In this document: in pieces, positions 47,901 through 53,639 of the stretch
Layout of the letters: every line of letters begins with the position of its first letter
How positions within the stretch are numbered: the stretch's first letter is position 1
Source: Gordionus sp. m RMFG-2023
Taxonomy: Eukaryota; Nematomorpha; Gordioida; Chordodea; Parachordodidae
Length of the DNA: 64,000 nucleotides
NCBI RefSeq assembly: GCF_954871325.1
Contig: NC_088776.1
Span: forward strand, 30,304,508-30,368,507
Direction: 5' to 3'
Program-made: the position numbers and the translations under genes
The notes under the pieces: generated by a model
Database searches by the model: none
Told to the model about the DNA's origin: nothing
The model's input: only the letters and a program-made list of their open reading frames with translations

Positions 47901-50537
47901 TTATATTCTCCATTGTTATTCTTATCTATATAAAATAATATAGCTCACTTAAAAAAATATATATAAATAACATTGTAAAATCAAAATAATAGGATAAAAT
48001 AAATGGCAAAATTTTAAAAATAATTATCAATAAATGCCTAATTTTAAAAATAATTTTCAAAATTATTAACAATAAATGCCCAAAAAATAAAAAATATAGA
48101 CTAAACTTTAAAAATATTAGCTAATATATAAACCTGAAAACAGCAAAATGTTTATTTATATTATTCCTTATTCTTCATTGTTATTCTTATCTATATAAAA
48201 TAATATAGCTAACTTAAAAAAATATATATAAATAACATTGTAAATCAAAATAATAGGATAAAATAAATGGCAAAATTTTAAAAATAATTATCAATAAATG
48301 GCTAAATTTTAAAAATAATTATCAATAAATGCCCTAATTTTAAAAAAAAATTTCAAAATTATTAACAATAAATGCCCAAAAAAAAATATAGACAAAACTT
48401 TAAAAATATCAGCTAATATATAAACCTGAAAACAGCAAAATGTTTATTTATATTATTCCTTATTCTTCATTGCTATTCTTATCTATATAAAATAATATAG
48501 CTAACTTAAAAAAATATATATAAATAACATTGTAAATCAAAATAATAGGATAAAATAAATGGCAAAATTTTAAAAATAATTATCAATAAATGGCTAAATT
48601 TTAAAAATAATCATCAATAAATGCCCTAATTTTAAAAAAAAATTTCAAAATTATTAACAATAAATGCCCAAAAAATAAAAAATATAGACAAAACTTTAAA
48701 AATATCAGCTAATATATAAACCTGAAAACAGCAAAATGTTTACCACAATTTGAATATTTTCTTATAATTCCAATATATGTGCAAAATTTTACCTACAGGT
48801 CTCTGTAATAAATGTCTTTGCTTTACAAACTATATTAGTAAGTAGATTACAATAAAATAATTATGTTTACCCCAATTTGAATATTTTCTTATAATTCCAA
48901 TATTGCTTTGCTTTACAAACTATATTAGTAAGTAGATTACAATAAAATAATTGGACATTAAATTATTACTTACCATAATTTGAAAATTTTCTTATCCAAT
49001 AATAAATGAAAATTAACGGCAAAATTTAAAAAATAAAAACTGATTGTTAATTTAAATTAATTATATATTTATTTTTATCGTAAAATAAAAAGTTGAAGGG
49101 GGCTGCATTGAAAAAACGTTTGCCTTCCAGTCGTGAAGTCGCTAGTTCGAATCCCGGGGATGGCAAAAAAAATTTAAAAAATATATAATTATTATTATCG
49201 TAAAATAAAAAGTTGAGGGGGGCTGCATTGAAAGAACGTTCGCAAAAATTAACATTACATTATATAGTCTCCTTAAATTTTAAATACATTAAGGAGATAC
49301 GAAAACGATCATCACGTGATTATGGAGATTAAATTAACATTACACTATATAGTCTCCTTAAATTTTAAATACATTACGGAAATACGAAAACGATCATCAC
49401 GTGATTATGGAGATTATATATATTAGATTTATTTTTCTACATTCATTAAAATATGAATTTTTAAAATATAATTATTATTTTTATATAATTCTTTTTGAAT
49501 AATGTTATATCTTGCAATTTATTTGCGATCTAAATAAAAAAAATTCATAAATACAAATAAAATATTTAATGTTAAAATCTTTATAAACACACTTATTAAA
49601 ATGAATGTTGTTATCAAATAGCTGTCAAATGAATGTTTTTATAACATAATAAAATTGGGCTTTGAGCAGTCTATGTATATATATACATTAGAATAATGTT
49701 TTTATAACATAATAAAATTGGGCGTTGAGCAGTCTATGTATATATATACATTACATTTTTCTATTCTAAGATTTATTTATATTTATGTATTATCAAAAAT
49801 TCAAGAATATTTCAAAGATGCTCTCAACAGCTTGTCTAGTTTTTTAATGTCGAAAGAAAAGGAAATGATAAGTCTATCTCTAATTTGTATAGAAAATTTT
49901 TTAATGCCACAGGTAGTGATACTAAAAATTATTTAATTTGACTTATGAAAAGGTAAAATCAACCAAAGAAAGATCAAAAAATAAGGAGGAAAAAATTAAC
50001 GAATTATCATCGGATATTAAAATTTGGTTCAGTATATGTATCAAAAGAGAATTAATAGATAAAATATTGGGGAATTTACTGCAAGATATAAAGGGGACAT
50101 CACAAATTAATATAGATGGTTTGTTAGAATATAATAAGGAACCTTGTTTCGATGATATCAAAATTAGCGAAATTATATTCCAAAGAATATTAAGAATAAT
50201 AGTATATTGGCCTTGGGGCCCTAAGGAAATTGAAAGAATCAAACCAACTTTTTGGCGATGCTTAATAGGCGAAATCTCAAAAAAATTAAATGATGTCCGT
50301 CATTACGATTCAAATGAAGAAGTAATGGAAGAAATAAAACGCAATAGCCATGATATGGAAAAAAAACAAACCTCTATTCCAAAAGAAACCAATATGCCTA
50401 GAAATTTAGAAATTTGGCATGTAACTAGTCTTAATATTGTTGCAAGCTTTTATGAAATCCCTAATAATATTACAAATAAAGAGAAATTAGAACAAGTAAA
50501 TAACCATTTGATGAAATCTTTTAACATATTCAATTGA
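23254..50537 (+). CDS. PSMD5: PSMD5-like 26S proteasome assembly chaperone (S5b), 7 exons over 27 kb
   Basis: Predicted exons are 23254-23696, 23847-23985, 27460-27588, 32264-32368, 32453-32954, 49806-49912 and 49953-50537: 2010 nt, 669 residues plus stop. PSMD5 is an ARM/HEAT-repeat cytosolic chaperone that binds the ATPase ring (PSMC2/Rpt1) during 19S assembly. Alignment by eye to the human protein holds register: ILNADLFQKYTLDAL, SETVMLINEDILCMLLKLVG, NTELLSSNGITEAFK, LIIEIA then KSGLLEPIIAEL, LIKFFASVIRTKPEYLISKY, SAFGIIASNSENL, DIKIWFS, FQRILRIIVYWPWGPKEI. The latter parallels human LKVFTAIANQPWAQKLM. The first ~70 residues are a Ser/Asn/Lys-rich extension absent from human, so the start is the first ATG of the frame rather than a conserved one. 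Human PSMD5 is about 504 residues (memory). Intron 5 contains a Helitron. Confidence 0.88.
24000..24235. other. Start of PSMD5-like intron 2, no feature seen
   Basis: AT-rich, no repeat or coding signal recognised. Confidence 0.4.
24234..24381. repeat. 74-bp direct tandem duplication in PSMD5-like intron 2
   Basis: The unit 'tttgtggaaattgaaataaa ... acttaaggaggc ... gaccTgcagggcaatttt' occurs twice with a few differences (gagcaa/gaataa, catatag/cgtgcag). It ends next to a fragment of the CAGAGACCTGCAG family (24480-24575). Confidence 0.75.
24480..24575. mobile_element. Right-end fragment of a CAGAGACCTGCAG-family element
   Basis: 'aggcccggcccaagtat', then 'gacctgcaggtctcctctctg', resembles the right ends of copies B and C. 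The left end is absent. Confidence 0.6.
24720..27459. other. Rest of PSMD5-like intron 2: scraps only
   Basis: At 24723-24775 'tagtgttggtttaaacgacc' and 'gggtcgattttaaaaacc' look like one end of the AGTGTTGTTAAA element group. About 26450-26575 repeats gaacgttctgg/gttctggaat words and ends 'ccctatataacacta', suggesting one TIR end. 26300-26400 shares 'gatgtatc..tatct' words with 60330-60410. The frame at 25213-25425 is hydrophobic and unrecognised. No complete element or exon was seen. Confidence 0.4.
27460..27588 (+). CDS. PSMD5: PSMD5-like exon 3
   Basis: Acceptor acccag, donor GTAAAT, 43 codons, phase 0 at both ends. It encodes FAELSQTSETVMLINEDILC then MLLKLVGQKDVEISNLAAYI. Human counterpart: ENSDAVTEILNNAELL then [20 protein letters not shown]. 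It lies alone between introns of 3.5 and 4.7 kb. Confidence 0.88.
28367..29483 (+). mobile_element. hAT element with perfect 8-bp TSD (1.1 kb), decayed transposase tail
   Basis: Ends CAGAGTTATTAA and TTAACAACTCTG are inverted repeats (one mismatch), flanked on both sides by TTTAGAAT (28359-28366 and 29484-29491). Inside both ends are GC-richer blocks made of 'ggagcg' and 'gctagctcc' words. A plus-strand remnant at about 29100-29240 reads NTSLPSSAPEERLFSLQKR and ends NLENLLLLNANKWL, the hAT dimerisation domain. A minus-strand frame at 28305-28496 is only a mirror of the terminal GC blocks. The copy lies in PSMD5-like intron 3. Confidence 0.9.
29573..29660. repeat. 33-bp tandem duplication (atagtaaatagtaaat...)
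   Basis: 'tttataaaaattaaaaaata' followed by 'gtaaatagtaaat' occurs twice in direct order just outside the hAT element. Confidence 0.7.
29873..30152. mobile_element. MITE with ~35-bp TIRs (ATAAATTTCCTAGACATAAAG...)
   Basis: The left arm 'ataaatttcctagacataaa' then 'gacccgaataaaagt' is mirrored on the right by 'actttttattaaggtttttt' then 'atccagggaatttat'. On the left the 'gacaaaaagaccctaataaaagt' part is itself repeated in tandem. No coding capacity; superfamily unknown. It lies in PSMD5-like intron 3. Confidence 0.6.
30748..31200. mobile_element. CAGGGCTTCAAACCG element, left-end copy with internal 98-bp duplication
   Basis: It starts CAGGGCTTCAAACCGAAC. The body shares 'gtgatttcttttcaaattaa' and 'caataccaagttt..tgtttttactttata..ctcaatttaa.agagattaggca' with 34508-35040 in the same orientation. 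In this copy the latter segment is doubled in tandem (about 30951-31142); in the other it is single. The right end is not clear. Confidence 0.65.
31201..32263. other. End of PSMD5-like intron 3: C-tract element scrap
   Basis: About 31600-31722 has a C14 tract and 'gggcattgcagatctt', the end type of the TAGAGATCTGCA group. Another C12 tract is at 31834-31847. Otherwise AT-rich and featureless. Confidence 0.45.
32264..32954 (+). CDS. PSMD5: PSMD5-like exons 4-5 (most conserved block)
   Basis: Exon 4 (32264-32368, acceptor gaaaag, donor GTAATT) encodes NTELLSSNGITEAFKVVLD to KYYR. An 84-bp intron follows. Exon 5 (32453-32954, donor GTAAAC) opens LIIEIAIISEEMLFKYDKSG and ends MAQH plus one base. 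Human: LIIEISSVSPESLNYCTTSG. A short insertion (about 15 residues near IICLILPSNIIFYYK) lies before IKFF. Confidence 0.9.
32955..34507. other. First part of PSMD5-like intron 5, no gene recognised
   Basis: The hydrophobic minus-strand frame at 33626-33904 (92 codons) has no recognisable domain and typical AT-rich residue bias. About 33960-34060 contains five 'gatca' words in a short stretch. Nothing else was seen. Confidence 0.4.
34508..35040. mobile_element. CAGGGCTTGCAACCG element, right-end copy
   Basis: The right end is 'cggttgcaagccctg'. The body matches 30748-31200 in direct orientation, including 'accgaactgttataaat'. No 8-bp TSD could be matched, either for this copy alone or for the outermost ends of the two copies, which enclose PSMD5-like exons 4-5. 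Confidence 0.6.
35290..35850 (+). pseudogene. Ty3/gypsy-like fossil scraps (RT to RNase H region)
   Basis: About 35385-35595 carries text of the type found at the RT/RNase H junction (VRPLYRLLDKE, TDAPFISIGSIIS). About 35795-35830 carries FLLLAGYYREI, another junction motif. Their order suggests two separate scraps or a rearrangement. Broken, old, no LTRs seen; it lies in PSMD5-like intron 5. Confidence 0.55.
36340..37020. repeat. G-tract satellite: ~110-130 bp units each with a long G run
   Basis: About six diverged units share 'caacactcaatgtcatcagg' and 'gtcaacatggatatcaaatg' and 'ttgattacattgatac' words. Most carry a run of 8-13 G (36383, 36492, 36860, 36905). The array ends at the target site of the element at 37029. 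The G runs are striking in this AT-rich region. Confidence 0.75.
37029..37770. mobile_element. Non-autonomous hAT-type element with perfect 8-bp TSD GCGATGGG (742 bp)
   Basis: Ends CAGGGATCCAAA and TTTGAATCCCTG are inverted repeats (one mismatch), flanked by GCGATGGG at 37021-37028 and 37771-37778. Subterminal regions repeat 'aaccgaaccg' and 'ctgaaccg' words in opposite orientation at the two ends. No transposase. It inserted in the last unit of the G-tract satellite. Confidence 0.92.
37779..39369. other. PSMD5-like intron 5 continued, short repeats only
   Basis: A G13 tract lies at 38403-38415. 'ttctgagcatt' words recur at about 38541, 38670, 38695 and 38717. 38940-39110 is rich in 'tagctata' words. 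No gene or element ends were recognised. Confidence 0.4.
39370..39705. repeat. 25-bp minisatellite, about 13 units (attcatatataaatgaatgtaaaa)
   Basis: Units of 22-26 bp differ mainly in the A-run length; the core 'catatataaatgaatg' is itself close to an inverted repeat. Low divergence suggests recent expansion. Confidence 0.9.
40190..41400. repeat. Pair of diverged direct repeats (~280 bp) about 0.95 kb apart
   Basis: 40205-40480 and 41150-41400 share 'ctttttaactgcatggrtc', 'ttattgttaattggaaayct', 'aatcataattttgatt' and 'gatattaacattat'. The frame 40227-40472 covers the first copy but is stop-broken in the second. I recognise no family. Between the copies the sequence is AT-rich and featureless. 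Confidence 0.5.
41599..41630 (-). other. Helitron 3' terminus: hairpin plus CTAG
   Basis: A 6-bp stem CCGTCA/TGACGG with loop TTCT lies just inside the end, followed by GTTATTAG and CTAG. This is the expected CTRR end with a subterminal hairpin that stops rolling-circle transfer. Confidence 0.85.
42050..42955. repeat. Two sets of direct duplications in the Helitron 3' untranslated region
   Basis: First set: 'agtattagatatttccaaaa', 'ctgaggatgtagaataagca' and 'tcagtctggtatatcatcgc' occur at about 42053-42140 and again at 42223-42310. Second set: 'gtttggaatat', 'ccttaatggaaataagatat', 'acttatacctgaaggta' and 'gtaatatggatggtattata' occur at about 42540-42715 and 42788-42955. Confidence 0.8.
42930..45420 (-). 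pseudogene. Helitron PIF1-type helicase region, broken and internally duplicated
   Basis: On the minus strand the helicase part runs from LLLLHVPGATSFDFLRTV (about 45400) to LYVALSRCTSKKNINIM (about 42990). Motifs seen are Walker A DGPGGSGKTYLYNTL (about 44870-44830), Walker B IIIDESSM, motif III GGDFRQTLPII, and motifs V/VI INKSQGQTFDHVGLYL and VALSR. A frame change near 45400 separates it from Rep and another near 44890 precedes Walker A. In-frame stops lie at 44369-44371, near 44350 and at 43141-43143. The segment MLGDSLISSIYGDSLLL to IITGTNKG appears twice because of a tandem DNA duplication. Confidence 0.88.
43217..44544. repeat. Perfect-looking 664-bp tandem duplication within the Helitron helicase
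   Basis: 43217-43880 and 43881-44544 are identical by eye over the whole unit (starts 'cctttattggtgcc', ends 'ctttgccaccga'). The unit spans helicase sequence between motif III and the C-terminal motifs. No obvious microhomology at the junction. It is either a very young duplication or an assembly error. Confidence 0.9.
45354..47627 (-). pseudogene. Helitron zinc-finger plus Rep (HUH endonuclease) region
   Basis: 47627-47373 encodes the N-terminal part with MNILCQFCQSLNFLAERPSD and CCHKVKVKI, the Cys-rich motif that precedes Rep. One TGA at 47375-47373 interrupts it (GN*PYCFKVHGQIYHR), and the same frame continues to 45354. The 641-codon open stretch holds VYPVLFPHGDPGW, LFITFTCNPTWPEI, the metal-binding HUH motif in RGLPHAHLLFI (residues 342-344 of that stretch) and the two-tyrosine motif KYIFKYVYK (Tyr 476 and 480) that nicks and joins DNA. 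CGILNPRSPC and CTKNFPK lie between them. Catalytic residues are intact; the protein is cut by the stop and by a frame change at its end. Confidence 0.92.
47911..48742. repeat. Three tandem units of 265-292 bp upstream of the Helitron Rep region
   Basis: Units start 'cattgttattcttatctata' at 47911, 48176 and 48468, and end 'cagcaaaatgttta'. They differ mainly by an internal 27-bp 'aaaataattatcaataaatg' repeat. On the Helitron strand this is the 5' untranslated or promoter region. Confidence 0.85.
48743..49245. repeat. Further direct duplications in the Helitron 5' region
   Basis: 'aatttgaatattttcttata' and 'ctttgctttacaaactatat' with 'agtaagtagattacaataaa' occur twice (48750-48895 and 48870-48955). 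'ttatcgtaaaataaaaagtt' with 'gggggctgcattgaaa' occurs at 49075 and 49196. A tRNA T-arm-like 'gttcgaatcccgg' lies at 49147-49159, and 'acctacaggtctctg' at 48792-48806 is an end scrap of the CAGAGACC family. Confidence 0.65.
49246..49413. repeat. Doubled ~87-bp Helitron 5'-terminal motif with subterminal hairpin
   Basis: Two near-identical units end 'atcacgtgattatggagatt' (at about 49330 and 49415). Each contains 'gtctccttaa' and 'ttaaggagat' arms, perfect in the first and altered in the second ('ttacggaaat'), able to form a hairpin. Read on the minus strand each unit offers a TCTCCAT start, so two candidate 5' ends exist. Confidence 0.6.
49634..49753. repeat. 63-bp tandem duplication just upstream of PSMD5-like exon 6
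   Basis: 'gtttttataacataataaaa', 'ttgggctttgagcagtctat' and 'gtatatatatacatta' repeat almost perfectly (ctttga/cgttga). The second unit ends about 50 bp before the acceptor at 49805. Confidence 0.85.
49806..50537 (+). CDS. PSMD5: PSMD5-like exons 6-7 and C-terminus
   Basis: Exon 6 (49806-49912) starts after ttcaag in phase 1, joining as MAQH-K-YFKDALNSLSSF, and ends at CAG/GTAGTG. A 40-bp intron ends ...tgaaaag; exon 7 opens VKSTKERSKNKEEKINELSS and runs to TGA at 50535-50537. It includes DIKIWFSICIKRELI and FQRILRIIVYWPWGPKEI, matching human ESWFSSLSRDPLELF and LKVFTAIANQPWAQKLM. A Lys/Glu-rich linker (about 80 residues near HYDSNEEVMEEIKRNSHDME) is lineage-specific. Confidence 0.85.
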
Positions 50538-50585
50538 TTTTTAAGTTTTGTACAAATGTTCAATTTTTTTATATTCTACATAAAC

Positions 50586-50591
50586 AATAAA
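50586..50591 (+). terminator. AATAAA polyadenylation signal of the PSMD5-like gene
   Basis: AATAAA lies 49 nt after the stop codon, a usual place for a short 3' UTR. The hexamer is common by chance in AT-rich sequence. Confidence 0.5.
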
Positions 50592-51621
50592 TATTATATG
50601 TTTTTAAGACATCTTTTGAAATTAAAATAATGCGTAATAAATTAACTCAATGCAAAGATATAAGAGAAATTACTATAAATGTTTAGAAAAATTTCTATTA
50701 TTGGCATGTCAAATCCAACTGAAAGTCAACTTATCCCTCAAATTTTCAGCAAATATTTTTTTGACATAATAATCCTTCCTACCAAAAAATGTTCACTTTT
50801 CAGCGTGGCGAGGATTCGGGGAATGACAATTAGGTGCGGCCCATCCTAAATACTAAAATAATATTTTTTTATTTCCTACTCTATAAGAGTTTAAGTAATA
50901 TTTTTATTTTCATTCTGATAGCCTTAAAAAAAATTCCTCAAAAATGTAAATCATAGTAGCTAAAAAACTTTATAACATAATTTTTTTTAAAATTATTTTT
51001 TATGACATTGATTTAATTTTTGTAGAAGAAAAACCTTTATATGATATTTATGGAAACTGACAAATTTTAAGGGGGAAATTTCCCTTCCCTTTCTATGGTT
51101 GCACCAATGCCCTAACCATAACCCGTATCTTTCTAACCTTACCTTCTTTTCTAAGTTACCTGCTCAAGTTTTAAATGTTACCAGGCTATAAAAAATTAAC
51201 TAATTTCATCCAATTAAATAATTCCTACTTAGCACGTCGAATCATGACACCGCTTGAACAAATCATAACTTATTCTGTCATATATCCTCAAATTGTTAGA
51301 TTGAAAGGGAATACTATATTATATTACAAATAGATCTCTGAGTTTGAAAAGGAGCATTCTAACTTAGTATATCTGATATAGAGGTTGGTCAGCCAGGTTA
51401 AACAAATATGTAAAAAGTTATATGGGTCGGGCTGAAGCTTTGAAAATGTTTTAAAGCTGATAATTTGGCAAATTTATATCTTTCGTCATTCTTTACACCC
51501 TTCGCCCTTGTGTTGTTGAAAACAACAGAGCTACGCTTAGTTCTTCTCATGCCGATCAATTTGGGTTAAAAAAAATGACAAGGCGCACTTAAAGACTAAC
51601 TTTATGTTAACGTCTGTAGGC
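50592..51621. other. Intergenic stretch downstream of the PSMD5-like gene
   Basis: No frame, TIR or tandem repeat was recognised apart from slightly GC-richer unique sequence near 51050-51450. Confidence 0.4.
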
Positions 51622-51629
51622 ATTAAAAA

Positions 51630-53423
51630 CATGCACGTATACAGGAATTTGGTCTGGGGGGGGGGAATATCATTGAGCATAAATTTATGAGGACTAATAA
51701 CTTTTCTAATACACAATTTTAAATTAATGTGAATTATAAAAAAATTATATATATTAACCGGCATATAAAAAACTATAAAATAAATGTGAATTATAAAATA
51801 TAAAGTTAATATACCACCATATGAATCACTTAAATGACCCAAAATAGAAATTTGAATTTTTTGAGCCTTTAAAATTTATATATAAAGTTATAAAAAATTT
51901 AAAAGTTGGAAATATAAATTAATACACAAAAAGTTTCTTAGGAATAATATTTTGTATGTTTTGACCTAATTTTTCAATTATCTCACCCTTGCTTGGCGTT
52001 AAATGCCTATGAATATTCAAAAGATCCAAACCATTCAATCTACTTTCAGAAGTTTTACTTCATAGGTATGTTTTTCAGAGGCTTGCAGGCCCGACATAGC
52101 CGGGCCTGGCCCGAAATTTTTTTTAAAAAAAACACTTGAGTTGAGCCTGAAATTTATTTTTTTTAAAAAAGTATCCGGGCCGGCTATATATTTTAAAGCA
52201 AATATTTGAAATCGCCATTATTAACTATAAAAATAAATATAATTTATTTTAGAAAAATTGGGGCCGGGCCTGAATTTAAAAAAGCTGGGTCGAGCCCGAA
52301 ATTTTTTTTAATAAAAAACCCTGGGCCGGGTAGAAAAAAATTTTGAAAAAATAATCCGGGCCGTGCCCTGCAAATGGTACCTCTGCAGGGCTCTGTTATT
52401 CTTCTTAAAAAAGAGAATCTCTCATTAGTTTACTAATGGGAAGAGTTTATAATCTTTTAATCATAGTTATTCAACTAATAAGGCATCATAAGATACTTTA
52501 ACATCTTTATGATAAAAATTTAATAAATATTTATTTTTTTTCTATCACCATCTAAGAATGGATGGCTTTTGTGGAAGTTCTGCAGATTGGTAAGTGCTAC
52601 ATGATGAATTAAAAACCATTCGTTTATTTTAGTTATAAATGTATCTAAGAGATGGGACTTTTATTTATAATACTCTTCTACTGATCCTAAATTAATGTTT
52701 TGAAGATGAGCTTGCTTGCTGCAAGTCGAGGGGGGCAAATATTAAACACGTATAGCTCTGGTTTTCACCAAATAACATATAAAATATGAATCAACATTAG
52801 CTGTACTTAAGTTTTAATAAAATGCTCTCCGCTATTCTCATCTTTTTAATCAAGTCAATGTCATGTTTTTGAAAAGTATCACATAAAATAGTTATATAAT
52901 TAAATAATACATTCTAATGAGAAAAAAAATTGGAATAAGTATTGAATCCAATAATTTTCTTGCTTCTGAGGAAATATTTCTATCAAGCCATTGGATATTT
53001 CAGTAATAGTATTAATAATCGGCTCTTCTAACTCCATAAAAGCTGTTACTGCTTGATGGCGGAGACTCGATCTCGTTGACAAGCTTGCCATTTCTTTCTC
53101 CTTGTTAAACAAGGAGTTTCAGAGATAATTATTATTTGACTAGAAATTTAGATAAATATTATATTTGAAAATAATAGGTAAATATTACGACAAGGAAAAC
53201 TTGAAATCGAAATTAATTGATAAAATAACTTAGTAAGATGAATGTGATAAATAGATGTAATTAAATATATATGAGATAGGTAATAAATATTAACAAATAT
53301 AAATTAATATTAACAATAATATTTTTGAAAAATATAATCCAGAATCTGCATTTTATGGCTTTAGAGGGGGATTTATCCCCCTGTCCTCCCCCCCCCCCTC
53401 CAACCCTGCTGCGTACGCCCCTG
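51630..53423 (-). mobile_element. hAT element copy 2 (1.79 kb), perfect 8-bp TSD ATTAAAAA
   Basis: Inverted relative of 17506-19375. The ends are CATGCACGTATACAG and CTGCGTACGCCCCTG, flanked by ATTAAAAA at 51622-51629 and 53424-53431. Both subterminal G/C tracts are present (51655-51665, 53387-53398). Internal text matches copy 1 throughout, including a nested CAGAG element (52076-52395) and a minus-strand coiled stretch at 53112-52900 (ELEEPIINTITEISNGLIEI). The transposase core is missing, so it depends on another copy. Confidence 0.92.
52076..52395. mobile_element. CAGAGACCTGCAG-family element nested in hAT copy 2 (copy D)
   Basis: Ends CAGAGGCTTGCAG and CTGCAGGGCTCTG. Interior of GGCCGGG blocks and A/T runs. 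Flanks 'aggtatgttttt' and 'ttattcttcttaaaaaagag' are the reverse complement of those around copy C. Confidence 0.85.
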
Positions 53424-53639
53424 ATTAAAAATATAATGAAAAAGCCCATACTCGTTTTAAAGGCAGATTTTTTTTTATTCGATATGGGCCTGGCAAAGAA
53501 ATTTAATCTTTAATAAATTAGGCTTAATAGGTTTACAGTTGATTTCATGTGAAATTAGTGCTGAGATGCTTTTTTATATAAAGAAATCAGGAAATTTATA
53601 CCTTATTTCTCATTAGTATATTTATTTCCAAATGATAAA

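Larger units (their letters stand above)
41599..49413 (-). mobile_element. Helitron (rolling-circle transposon), about 7.8 kb, in PSMD5-like intron 5
   Basis: The element is read on the minus strand. Its 3' end is CCGTCATTCTTGACGG (hairpin, 4-nt loop) followed 9 nt later by CTAG at 41602-41599, then T. The proposed 5' end is TCTCCATAATCACGTGATGA starting at 49413, preceded by A, fitting insertion between A and T. It encodes a Rep/helicase protein (about 47627-42930) typical of animal Helitrons. Frames carry in-frame stops and two frame changes plus a 664-bp duplication, so this copy is inactive. The 5' boundary is less certain than the 3' one, since the 5' motif is doubled. Transcription is antisense to PSMD5. 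Confidence 0.8.

Noticed and set aside
49120-49170. tRNA gene suggested by gttcgaatcccgg
   Set aside because: The T-arm loop and part of a 3' half are seen, but the T stem does not pair properly and no D arm or acceptor stem fits. At most a tRNA-derived scrap.
51537-51842. 101-codon minus-strand frame
   Set aside because: It runs across the end of hAT copy 2 and its TSD, so it cannot be one ancestral gene.
53325-53513. Pro-rich plus-strand frame and its minus mirror
   Set aside because: Results from the C tract and terminal repeat of hAT copy 2.
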